DNA from: Rhizobium sp. BK316
GTDB taxonomy: Bacteria > Pseudomonadota > Alphaproteobacteria > Rhizobiales > Rhizobiaceae
Assembly (NCBI RefSeq): GCF_014193695.1
Contig: NZ_JACHZR010000004.1
Coordinates: forward strand, 62,001-126,000
Length of the DNA stretch: 64,000 nucleotides
Reading direction: 5' to 3'
Shown: positions 1 to 7,474 of the stretch, one piece after another
Position numbering within the stretch: the stretch's first letter is position 1
Layout of the letters: every line of letters starts with the position of its first letter
Notes under the pieces: model-generated
Database searches by the model: none
What the model saw: only the letters and a program-made list of their open reading frames with translations
What the model was told of the DNA's origin: nothing
Translations under genes and position numbers: made by a program

Positions 1-344
1 TTCAGAAGAGGATCGAGCTGATCTACGATCTCGTGACCAGGGACCGCAGATTGCGCGAACTGATGCGGTTCATCATCGCCGAAGGTTCGCGCTTCCCCCA
101 GATCGTCGACAGACACCACCAGGCATTCATCGATCCTCTCAACTGGCAAATGCAGTCCCTCATCGATGACGGCGTAAGGCTCGGCGAATTCCGCTCGGCG
201 CCGGCCGCGTTTTCCGAGGCAGTCGTGGCGCCCGCCATCACCTTCCTGTTCTTCAAGCTGCTCTTCGACGAGCGGCGGCCCCTGGACAGGGATGCCTATC
301 TGAAGGCGCATATCGATCTCGTCCTACACGGGCTGCTGGCCTGA
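1..344 (+). CDS. TetR/AcrR-family transcriptional regulator, C-terminal part only
   Basis: The reading frame is open at the left window edge and encodes about 113 residues ending in HIDLVLHGLLA. The DNA-binding N-terminus lies outside the window. What remains is helical, with a pattern typical of the ligand-binding and dimerisation half of TetR regulators: an RRLRELMRFIIAEGSRFPQI helix, then HHQAFIDPL and a final YLKAHIDLVL helix. TetR proteins repress nearby genes and release DNA on binding a small molecule; the target here cannot be named because the upstream neighbour is missing. The assignment rests on helix pattern and length, so it is moderate. Confidence 0.6.
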   Translation, partial: QKRIELIYDLVTRDRRLRELMRFIIAEGSRFPQIVDRHHQAFIDPLNWQMQSLIDDGVRLGEFRSAPAAFSEAVVAPAITFLFFKLLFDERRPLDRDAYLKAHIDLVLHGLLA

Positions 345-450
345 TGGGCAGGGTGTTTTGGCTTGTGGTCAATACAGTGACTGACTGATGAAAAAGCGCT
401 TTGATGGTAGGGATGGGGATAGATTCAAGCCGTGAGTGACGGTGTGTGTC

Positions 451-590
451 GCCCCTCATCCGACCCTTCGGGCCACCTTCTCCCCGCTGGGGAGAAGGGA
501 AACTGCCGCACCGTCTCCGCATTCTAAAAGGCGTCCTATGCCCCGTCCCCTCGCCCCAGCGGGGAGAGGGTTAGGGTGAGGGGGCTCCGG
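451..590. repeat. Two rhizobial-type palindromic intergenic repeats
   Basis: The 271-base gap between the TetR and cupin genes holds two elements. At 451-499 the order is CCCCTCATCCG, a TTCGGGCC segment, then the hairpin CTTCTCCCCGCTGGGGAGAAG. At 547-590 there is CCTCGCCCCAGCGGGGAGAGG followed by TTAGGGTGAGGGG. Related copies occur at 38250-38303 and inside uvrB at 42986-43036. They resemble the palindromic mosaic repeats (RIME type) known from rhizobia. No gene is seen in the gap. Confidence 0.7.
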
Positions 591-615
591 GCGCTACGAA
601 TCAGGTGACCTGATC

Positions 616-1017
616 TCATTCCACCGGCATGAGAACCGGTGCGTCCTTCTTCTTCAGCAGCACGACGATGAATTTCGCCGGTTTGGTCTTGCTCGCATTG
701 CGGCTGACCAGGTGAATGTCAGTAGGGCTTTCGTAAAATGTCTCTCCCGGCGACACGGTGACTTCTTCTTTGCCCTTGAGCTGCATCACGATCGAGCCCT
801 CGATAACGTAGACGAATGCATCTGCCTCATGCTTGTGAATGGGCGTGGACCCTCCCGGCTCATACTCGACCGATATCATCAGCCCTTCCTTGCCGGGATA
901 ATCCGGAAGGTCCTTTTTCATGATCGGGGTGACGGTTGCCGCTTCGGCGGCGGCGGCCGGCAAAGCGCCAAGGCAAATCGAAGCCGACAGGCATAGCGAT
1001 AACAAAGCTGAATTCAT
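616..1017 (-). CDS. Secreted cupin-domain protein
   Basis: The 133-residue product begins with a clear signal peptide (MNSALLSLCLSASICLGALP, cleavage near AAAAEA), so it is probably periplasmic. The rest is one small cupin barrel: the first motif is visible as PGGSTPIHKHEADAFVYVIEG, with the two histidines and glutamate that usually bind a metal, and the second as PGETFYESPTDIHLVSRN with a further histidine. Such stand-alone cupins are dioxygenase-like or sugar-binding proteins; no substrate can be read from the sequence. It runs in the same direction as the next gene (1087-1842), 69 bases downstream of it, and could be cotranscribed. Confidence 0.8.
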   Translation of the reverse strand: MNSALLSLCLSASICLGALPAAAAEAATVTPIMKKDLPDYPGKEGLMISVEYEPGGSTPIHKHEADAFVYVIEGSIVMQLKGKEEVTVSPGETFYESPTDIHLVSRNASKTKPAKFIVVLLKKKDAPVLMPVE

Positions 1018-1086
1018 TGTCGTAATCCCTCTGTTCGTTGAATGCGGATGTGAGTTGATGCTTGGATCTATTTCGGCTGCCGGGAT

Positions 1087-1842
1087 TTATGTCGGCCGTT
1101 GGGACTGTCGAAACCAATCCTCGAAGCCGATCGAGCCGAGCCTCGCGCCCTCGCCGGGCACGAGAGAGCGATCGTCCAGTTCGGAGCCGAAATAGCGCGC
1201 ATGGACGTCTGGCTCGACCGTCCTCGGATCATTGGCCGCTTTCAGATAGCGTGCGACGATCTCGTACATCGGACCGCGCTCGGGACCGGCAATCTCGATC
1301 GTGCTGTTCTGCGGTTTTGCAAGTGCTGCATCCGCCACCGCATCGGCAACGTCATCCGATGCGATCGGCTGGAAAGCCGCAGGAGAAAGACGCGCGACGG
1401 TGCCGACGGTGGCTTCGTCGGCGATGCCCTTCAGGAATTCGAAGAACTGGGTGGAATGGACGATCGTGTATGGAATAGGCGATGCCTTGATGAGTTTCTC
1501 CTGGGCGAGCTTGGCCCTGAAGTAGCCGTTCTCGGGCAGTCGCTCCGTTCCGACGATCGAGAGCGCAACATGGTGCTTTACGCCGGCCTTGGCTTCGGCG
1601 GCGAGCAGATTGCGGCCTGAGGTTTCGAAGAAATCGAGGACCGCCTTGTCTTCCCACGATGGTGAGTTTGCAAGGTCGACGACGACGTCGGCCCCATCAA
1701 GCGCGTTCGCCAGGCCTTCCCCTGATATCGTGTTGACGCCGGTGGTCGGCGAGACGGCCAGCACCTCGTGGCCCTTGCTGCGCAGACGCGCTGCGGTCTT
1801 GGACCCGATAAGCCCGGTGCCGCCGATAAGAACGATTTTCAT
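1087..1842 (-). CDS. NmrA-like NAD(P)-binding protein (atypical short-chain reductase/epimerase)
   Basis: The 251-residue product starts MKIVLIGGTGLIGSKTAARL, an N-terminal beta strand and GGTGLIGS dinucleotide-binding loop. I chose the ATG at 1842 rather than the ATG 57 bases upstream because GGGAGG precedes it at the right spacing and the Rossmann fold begins there. The middle, with VVVDLANSPSWED and HHVALSIVGTERLPENGYFRAK, matches NmrA-like/NAD(P)H-binding epimerase-like proteins, which often lack the classical YxxxK catalytic pair. Such proteins act as redox sensors, quinone reductases or isomerases; the role here is unknown. It lies upstream of the cupin gene on the same strand. Confidence 0.85.
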   Translation of the reverse strand: MKIVLIGGTGLIGSKTAARLRSKGHEVLAVSPTTGVNTISGEGLANALDGADVVVDLANSPSWEDKAVLDFFETSGRNLLAAEAKAGVKHHVALSIVGTERLPENGYFRAKLAQEKLIKASPIPYTIVHSTQFFEFLKGIADEATVGTVARLSPAAFQPIASDDVADAVADAALAKPQNSTIEIAGPERGPMYEIVARYLKAANDPRTVEPDVHARYFGSELDDRSLVPGEGARLGSIGFEDWFRQSQRPT

Positions 1843-2218
1843 GACGAACCTCCCTGTTGACGCCCTGCCGGGCGGAAGTCTCAAGTCTGGATTGCGCAAG
1901 CCGCTATGAGCCGCGAATGGATTTGAGGCTTGGGCAAGTCGAAGTCGCGTCGTCTATCGTTGTCACGGGGTGGGTTCAGGCCAGACCGAGCCTGAAATCG
2001 CGATAGCGGGCACAATCTTCCTCAACGAAATTAGGCGGCCCAGCCCAAATGGCGAGAGGCGCGAAGATTGAATATCACCGTCGAATTTCGGTCGAGTCGG
2101 AGCTTTTGACGCCGAAGTCCACAAATCACAGATGGCGATGACTCTTTTCACCTCCTTGGAACGTCGTTGTTGCGACCGTCGTCGAGCGGTCGGACCCGAC
2201 CCGAATGAGGACCGAGAG

Positions 2219-2962
2219 ATGGATCTGGAAGGAAAGCAAATTGTTGTTGTCGGCGGGAGCCGCGGCTTGGGGAGGGGGCTCGCCGAAGCATTCGTTGCCC
2301 GCGCGGCCGACGTTATCGTGGTCGCCCGAAACGCTGATGCCGTGCAGGGGCCAGGCGAGCAACCGGCCGTCACCGCCATATCGGCTGATGCAACCGATGC
2401 TGATGCGGCGTGGCGGATCATGGAGCAGACGCGCCCTGATGTCGTCATCATGAATGCCGGTGCGCAACCGCCCATGGAACGGATCGACCGGATCGGCTGG
2501 GGGGCCTTCACTGCCAACTGGAATGTGGACGTCAAGGCCGCGCTGCACTGGGTACAGGCGGCTCTGACCTTACCGATGGCGCCCGGCGGGCTTGTCGTGC
2601 TGGTCTCCAGCGGAGCCGCCGTGCAGGGGTCGCCGCTGTCGGGCGGTTATGCGGGCGCCAAGCGTGCACAGTGGTTCATTGCAAAATATGCCGAGGGCCT
2701 GTCGGCGCAACTCGGCCTGGGTCTGCGCTTCCGGGTCATCGTCCCCCGGCAGATGTTTGCCGGAACCGGTGTGGGCGATACCGGCATTACGGCCTATGCC
2801 GCGGCGGCGGGCCGGACATTTGCCGAACAGGCCGCCACCTGGCCGGACATGACGCCGCGGGCTTTTGGCGATATGGTCGCCGAGCTGATCGGCAGGACTG
2901 ATCTCGCCGAGGCCATGGTCTACGGCGTGCGTGGGGATACGGGAGTGACGGTCATCGAATGA
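2219..2962 (+). CDS. Short-chain dehydrogenase/reductase (SDR)
   Basis: The 247-residue protein from the ATG at 2219 (MDLEGKQIVVVGGSRGLGRG) has the classical SDR features in order: the GxxxGxG cofactor loop GGSRGLGRG, the NAGA motif, the catalytic serine in VLVSSGAAVQGS, and YAGAK as the YxxxK catalytic pair. It should be a soluble NAD(P)-dependent oxidoreductase; the substrate is not evident. An ATG 87 bases upstream would add a tail without family similarity, so it was not used. The stop codon overlaps the start of the sigma-factor gene by four bases (ATGA), so the two are probably translationally coupled. Confidence 0.9.
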   Translation: MDLEGKQIVVVGGSRGLGRGLAEAFVARAADVIVVARNADAVQGPGEQPAVTAISADATDADAAWRIMEQTRPDVVIMNAGAQPPMERIDRIGWGAFTANWNVDVKAALHWVQAALTLPMAPGGLVVLVSSGAAVQGSPLSGGYAGAKRAQWFIAKYAEGLSAQLGLGLRFRVIVPRQMFAGTGVGDTGITAYAAAAGRTFAEQAATWPDMTPRAFGDMVAELIGRTDLAEAMVYGVRGDTGVTVIE

Positions 2963-3861
2963 CGGAAGACGCGGCTCTCGAAGGCGAAGAGAAGAAAACG
3001 CGGCTCGCAGCGCTCGCCAGCGAAGCGGACACGCTTCGCCCCGAACTGCACCGCTATGCGGCGCGTCTGGTGGGTTCTGTCATCGACGGCGAGGATGTGA
3101 TTCAGGATGCGTTCGCCAGGGTATTTGCGACGGCGGGCTCGATCCCGCCGGACGCGCCGCTGCGCCCCTGGCTTTTTCGCATCGTCCATAACAGAGCCAT
3201 CGATGCCCTACGCCAGCGCAGCATGCGCCGGGCAGAGCCGCTCGAGACTGCCTTTGATCTCGCCGATATCGGCGCCGCCGGCCCGGAGGACGCGCTGATC
3301 CGGCAGGACACGGTGCTGATAGCGCTTAGCCATTTTGCAGAATTGCCGGTGCCGCAACGGAGCGCTGTCATCCTCAAGGATGTGTTGGGAGAGTCGCTTG
3401 CGGATATCGCAGCGCTGCTGGACCTGAGCATCGATGCCGTCAAGGCGCATCTGTCGCGCGGTCGGGCGAGATTGCGCGCCGTCCCCGGCATGCGGTCTGA
3501 GGTTGCGCCACCGCCCAGTCCCGAGGTCCTGAACTTTGCAGCGCTCTTCAACGCCCGGGACTGGGACGCCTTGCGCCGCATGCTGGCCGACGACGTTCGG
3601 CTTCGTCAGGCGCGGCGGCCGGAAATCTCCGGTGCCGCCGATGTCGGTCGATTTTTCACCTATTATGCCGAATATCCGCCGGTCAGGCTCGAACCGGCCT
3701 GGCTGGAAGGCCGGGAAATATTGCTGGTATCGACCGAACCCGCTGATAGTCCTTCCTATTTCATGCTGCTCGAATGGCGGGGGCAAAAGATAAGCCTGAT
3801 CCGCGACCATCGCTATGCGACCTATGTCATTGACGGTGCTGATGTCATGCCGGCCGCATAG
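2959..3861 (+). CDS. ECF sigma factor with SnoaL-like C-terminal domain
   Basis: The 300-residue product has sigma region 2 (VIDGEDVIQDAFARVFATA, then RPWLFRIVHNRAIDALRQ), a short linker, and region 4 (LPVPQRSAVILKDVLGESLA, DIAALLDLSIDAVKAHLSRG), the helix-turn-helix that reads the -35 element. About 100 further residues from PEVLNFAALFNARDWDALRR onward form an NTF2/SnoaL-like fold. In ECF groups with such a tail the extra domain, not a separate anti-sigma factor, tunes activity, and the cognate gene is often an adjacent oxidoreductase or epimerase. That fits the overlap with the SDR gene and the NmrA-like gene nearby. The WLPEP-type linker of group ECF41 was not seen, so it probably belongs to another SnoaL-tailed group. 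Confidence 0.88.
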   Translation: MTEDAALEGEEKKTRLAALASEADTLRPELHRYAARLVGSVIDGEDVIQDAFARVFATAGSIPPDAPLRPWLFRIVHNRAIDALRQRSMRRAEPLETAFDLADIGAAGPEDALIRQDTVLIALSHFAELPVPQRSAVILKDVLGESLADIAALLDLSIDAVKAHLSRGRARLRAVPGMRSEVAPPPSPEVLNFAALFNARDWDALRRMLADDVRLRQARRPEISGAADVGRFFTYYAEYPPVRLEPAWLEGREILLVSTEPADSPSYFMLLEWRGQKISLIRDHRYATYVIDGADVMPAA

Positions 3862-3965
3862 GCTGATTGCGGAAGTGCCGTCACCTCTCGAAAGCGCCTC
3901 AGGTGTTCATTGCGCCCCTGGGGCCGTCCCTATAATCGTGGTACCGCGTGAGGAGGACTGCTGAC

Positions 3966-4385
3966 TTGAAGCTGGTACGGGTATCGAGCCGATCTGAATG
4001 GGAGGCGTATCATCGAATTCGACGGCATGTGCTGTTCGATCTGCGCGGATTGTCCGGGTACGATGATCAACATCCCGACGACCGAAAGCCGGAGCATCTT
4101 CCGCTGATTTTTGTTGATGGAAATGGGCCTGTCGGTGCCGTCCGTCTTGATTTCACAGGGAACGGGAATGGCGTGGTTCGCATGGTTGCAATTACCGCAG
4201 ATCGCCAGCGGCAAGGTCTCGGCCGAGCCATGATGATCGCCGTCGAGAGACTGGCCATGGCTCAGAATATAGTCAGGCTGGAAGCCCATGCAGCGCCCGA
4301 TGCAGTGGGCTTCTACGACAAGCTTGGCTGGGAAATGGTCGATGCACATCGGCCTGATCCTCTCATGGCAAAGTTCTTGAAATGA
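3966..4385 (+). CDS. GNAT-family N-acetyltransferase
   Basis: The 139-residue product contains a GNAT core: beta strands around GNGPVGAVRLDFTGNGNGVV, then VRMVAITADRQRQGLGRAMM with the QRQGLGRA acetyl-CoA pyrophosphate loop, and a C-terminal GFYDKLGWEMVD strand-helix. It should transfer an acetyl group from acetyl-CoA to an amine on an unknown substrate. I place the start at the TTG at 3966 because AGGAGG lies at 3951-3956, nine bases upstream; the GTG at 3948 sits before that site. It follows the sigma factor by about 100 bases and may be independent of it. Confidence 0.85.
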   Translation: MKLVRVSSRSEWEAYHRIRRHVLFDLRGLSGYDDQHPDDRKPEHLPLIFVDGNGPVGAVRLDFTGNGNGVVRMVAITADRQRQGLGRAMMIAVERLAMAQNIVRLEAHAAPDAVGFYDKLGWEMVDAHRPDPLMAKFLK

Positions 4386-4495
4386 CCGCCCAGGGCCGCA
4401 AGCCGTCACTCAGTTAGGCCGGCTCTTCAAAATCCGGGCCTCGTGCGGGATCAGGCCCAGATACGGCCTGATCCGAATGCTTTCGCTGGGGCAAA

Positions 4496-5002
4496 TCACT
4501 CGCCCGGGGCAAGCCGCTCCGGCAGCGGTTTCAACGGATAGGCACTCCAGAAAAAGCTATCGGCGGCGGCCTGGTCGAACGCGAAGTTGCGAGCCTCGGC
4601 GATCTTTCCGTTCTCGATGCGGAAGGCGAGAACCCAGACCGTATCGACATTCGGGCCGGCATCGCGGTTCGACCATCCGCGGTGCATGTCGATGACCCAG
4701 TTTTCATCGGCCATCAGCGCAATCAGGTCGGCGCGAAAATTCGATCGGCCGAGTTGCTGAAAGAGAGCGGCGACCTCCGCCTTTCCTTGCTTCGTGCCGG
4801 CCAGCGGGTGATGCCCGGGAATGTGCCACTTGATGTCGTCGGCGAAAAAGCTTTCGACCTTGCTCATGTCGCCGCTGCGATAGGCGGCATAGTAATCGGT
4901 GATGACCTTCCTGTTGTCTTCGGGGCTTGCGGCCATGGAGATGTTTCCTTGAAACATGGCGGCGGCCAATACGAGGCCGGCGAGCGGGGATCTGATGAAC
5001 AT
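4496..5002 (-). CDS. Exported SnoaL-like (NTF2-fold) protein
   Basis: The 168-residue product has a signal peptide (MFIRSPLAGLVLAAAMFQGN, cleavage near MAA) followed by one SnoaL-like domain: DYYAAYRSGDMSKVESFFAD, then DIKWHIPGHHPLAGTKQGK. SnoaL-fold proteins are small cone-shaped barrels that bind or isomerise hydrophobic ligands; many are uncharacterised. GGAGAG precedes the start codon. It lies 54 bases downstream of the hydrolase gene, which itself carries a SnoaL domain, so the two are probably cotranscribed and act on related compounds. Substrate unknown. Confidence 0.85.
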   Translation of the reverse strand: MFIRSPLAGLVLAAAMFQGNISMAASPEDNRKVITDYYAAYRSGDMSKVESFFADDIKWHIPGHHPLAGTKQGKAEVAALFQQLGRSNFRADLIALMADENWVIDMHRGWSNRDAGPNVDTVWVLAFRIENGKIAEARNFAFDQAAADSFFWSAYPLKPLPERLAPGE

Positions 5003-5056
5003 GCTGCTCTCCTGTTCGATCTGTCGGTTCGTGATGGCTTGCGATTGCGACGCGCG

Positions 5057-6478
5057 TCAGTTGCGGGTCCTGGCGCGCTCTGCGGCGCGGGCGGCCATGC
5101 CGCGGTCGCCCCTTTCATCCGTGTAGGTCATGGTGAGGCCCGAGATCTTCCAGTCGCCGTCGACCTTGGTCAGTTCGTAGCGGTAGTGCCCCGCCAGAAC
5201 CCAGAGATCCTTGTCGATCCGATGAGTCGCCTGGAAATCGGCCTTGGCGGTCGCGGTCGTTCCCGTCACAGCGGTGATCGCGCTGTTGGTGACGAGGTGA
5301 AGCGTTTCGTCAAAGCCCGGCAGGAAGGCGGACCAGTCGGCAATCACCTTGTCGGCCGGCTGCTTCGTGGCGCTCCCGCCCCACAGGCTGGTATAGTCGA
5401 GCGTCACCTCATCGGCGAAGGCGCGGCGCACACGGTCCCACTGATGCCGGTCGGCTCCGGCGGCGATATCGGTGATCCTGGCCACGATTTCCGCATGGTC
5501 TTCCATGGCAGGTGAGGCAGGCTCACTTGCCGTCTCGTTGAAATGCGCGGCGGCCGCATCGGCTGCGATCTTCACCGGTTTGGCCCCGTCATAGAAGTCG
5601 AACTGGCTGACGCCATCGAGCCAGATCTCCGACTTCTTACCGGGAACATCGGCAAAGAATGCATGTGCGCCGGCCGGGACCGCGGCATTTTCGGAGTGAA
5701 CGATCAATGCCGGCTTGTCGAGCTTTGCCGCCAGCGACACGGCGTCATAGGTCAGCCAGGGTTCCCAGGTGGCGAGGTTGAACCGGTTGTCATATTCCCG
5801 GATCAGTCCGCGATTGGTCTCGGTATAATAGGGGATCTGGTACATCAGCGCGGACTGGTCCGTGCTGCTCGCGGCTGTGATCACCTGCGGGCGGCCCTGA
5901 CGCTCGGCTTCCTCGGCCTTCCGGGACGTATCGATCAGCTTTGCGACGCCCTCGGCGCCACCATAGATTTCCTCGACCAACTGCCTGTTGTGAAGCCAGG
6001 GCGCCACCAGCGCAATCGATGCCAAGTTCGGATTTCCGGTCGCTGCGGCCGTCGTGTACCCGGCCGAAGCGCAGATGCCGAGGCCGTTGATCCTGCTCGC
6101 ATCGACTTCCGGCAGGCTCGCCATGAAGGCTGCTGCGGCGGCGATGTCGGAGGTCTTGGCGGCCGGGTCTTCCTTGAAGCGGACCGCACCTGCGGATTGG
6201 CCCCAGCCGCGATAGTCAAAGGCCAGTGCGATAAACCCGCGCTCTGCCATTTCCCGGGCATAGCGGCCCGGCATCTGCTCCTTGATCGCGGTCCAGGCGC
6301 CGGTGACGATGACACCGGCACGCTTCTCGCCCTCACGGTGATCGGCAGGCAGGTAAAGCGCGCCTGCAAGCGTCGCGCCCTCGTTTTCAAAAGATACCCT
6401 GCGGATCTCGATTTCAGCGCCAAGGGCCGCGGACGACATCATGCCGGCACAGATGATTGAAAGGGCTGTGATACGCAT
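5057..6478 (-). CDS. Exported alpha/beta hydrolase fused to a SnoaL-like domain
   Basis: This 473-residue protein has an N-terminal signal peptide (MRITALSIICAGMMSSAALG), an alpha/beta-hydrolase domain of roughly residues 25-315, and a SnoaL/NTF2-like domain of roughly 330-470 joined by a Ser/Pro/Ala-rich linker. The hydrolase part resembles the DienelactoneHydrolase/acetyl-xylan-esterase-like group: GVIVTGAWTAIKEQMPGRYA, the DYRGWGQSAG oxyanion region, and the nucleophile elbow GICASAG. The second part (ARITDIAAGADRHQWDRVRR, LDYTSLWGG) is like bacterial SnoaL_4 proteins. AGGAGAG precedes the start. The fusion, next to a free SnoaL gene, suggests hydrolysis coupled to binding or isomerisation of the product; the substrate is not known. 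Confidence 0.85.
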   Translation of the reverse strand: MRITALSIICAGMMSSAALGAEIEIRRVSFENEGATLAGALYLPADHREGEKRAGVIVTGAWTAIKEQMPGRYAREMAERGFIALAFDYRGWGQSAGAVRFKEDPAAKTSDIAAAAAFMASLPEVDASRINGLGICASAGYTTAAATGNPNLASIALVAPWLHNRQLVEEIYGGAEGVAKLIDTSRKAEEAERQGRPQVITAASSTDQSALMYQIPYYTETNRGLIREYDNRFNLATWEPWLTYDAVSLAAKLDKPALIVHSENAAVPAGAHAFFADVPGKKSEIWLDGVSQFDFYDGAKPVKIAADAAAAHFNETASEPASPAMEDHAEIVARITDIAAGADRHQWDRVRRAFADEVTLDYTSLWGGSATKQPADKVIADWSAFLPGFDETLHLVTNSAITAVTGTTATAKADFQATHRIDKDLWVLAGHYRYELTKVDGDWKISGLTMTYTDERGDRGMAARAAERARTRN

Positions 6479-6578
6479 CTGGTCTCTCCTTGTCCTGGTT
6501 GACGGACGGGAGGGTCGCGCTTTTCAGCCTGTTGCGCAGGCGTGAATCTTGGCAATGACTATGCGTTTCTTGCTGTCT

Positions 6579-7358
6579 TCAGCACTCGCTGCGAAAAGCG
6601 GCCGGCGTCGTTCCGACATGGCGGCGGAAATGCTGGCCGAACCGCGAGACGTCCTCATAGCCGCTTCTGTGAGCGACGGCGTGAATGGAGAGGTTTGTCG
6701 TCTGCAGCAGCACTCTTGCGAGCTTCATCCGTTCGCCGATCACATATTGCAGCGGCGAGGTGCCGAGCGCCCTGGTGAATGCTCGAACGAAATGAAAGCG
6801 GCTCATGGCAGCCTCGGACGCCATGTCATCAAGCGACAGATTATCGGCAAGGTTTGCGTGGATATAGTCCAGGACCCGGCGAAGGCGGCGGTCCTCGATA
6901 CTGCCGCCGCCCGGCTGCACGAGTGCAAGCACCTTGGCCAGATGCGCGGCGAAAGCCAATTGCATGGTTTCGGCATAAAGCGACGCGTGTTCGCCGCTGG
7001 TGCCGGAGGCTTTCGCAAGCTGCACCAGAAGCGGATCCAGGGTGCCGACAAGCGGCCGGAATACGAGATCCCGATCGATCCCGACATCCTGCAAAAGTCC
7101 CTCCGATATCTCCACCATGAGAAAATCGAGCGGCGCGTCATATTCGCAGAAGCCGGAGGCACCAGCCGGCAGGATCCAGCCTTGCCCGGCGCTCAATGGG
7201 ATCAGTTCGCGCCGGTCCGAGCCGATGCTGAAGCGGTGAAAGGCCTGATCCACCTGGAACAGTCCCATAGCCAGCCGCGGCAACGCAAACGCGCCGCCAC
7301 CCGGCGGCATTTCATGCAGCGCAGCTGTCAGTTTCGGTTCGTGTCGTCCGTATTCCAT
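6579..7358 (-). CDS. AraC-family transcriptional regulator
   Basis: The 259-residue protein has a divergent N-terminal sensor half and a typical C-terminal AraC/XylS DNA-binding region of about 100 residues: YIHANLADNLSLDDMASEAA and MSRFHFVRAFTRALGTSPLQ, then the second helix-turn-helix with SGYEDVSRFGQHFRRHVGTT and PAAFR. It lies directly upstream of the hydrolase-SnoaL operon on the same strand with a gap of 100 bases, and divergent from the ABC exporter; either could be its target. Start codon choice (7358) is the only ATG giving a full-length sensor domain, although its ribosome site is weak. Confidence 0.88.
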   Translation of the reverse strand: MEYGRHEPKLTAALHEMPPGGGAFALPRLAMGLFQVDQAFHRFSIGSDRRELIPLSAGQGWILPAGASGFCEYDAPLDFLMVEISEGLLQDVGIDRDLVFRPLVGTLDPLLVQLAKASGTSGEHASLYAETMQLAFAAHLAKVLALVQPGGGSIEDRRLRRVLDYIHANLADNLSLDDMASEAAMSRFHFVRAFTRALGTSPLQYVIGERMKLARVLLQTTNLSIHAVAHRSGYEDVSRFGQHFRRHVGTTPAAFRSEC

Positions 7359-7474
7359 GCCTGAAGGGTAGCGCGCAATGCGCCGAACTCAAGAAACAGA
7401 GGCGTGATGACGGATCTCGCTGATGTCACGGGGGCATCGTGAAACCTTTCGATTTGTAATCCGTTTTCGCTGGC

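Noticed and set aside
451..590. CRISPR-like or tandem repeat array
   Set aside because: The repeated blocks are palindromic, irregularly spaced and scattered through the window, without spacers.
2959..3861. Assignment of the sigma factor to group ECF41
   Set aside because: The SnoaL-like tail fits, but the WLPEP-type linker between regions 2 and 4 was not found.
5543..6460. A 305-residue plus-strand frame opposite the hydrolase-SnoaL gene
   Set aside because: Shadow of the minus-strand gene, which has a signal peptide, catalytic motif and ribosome site.
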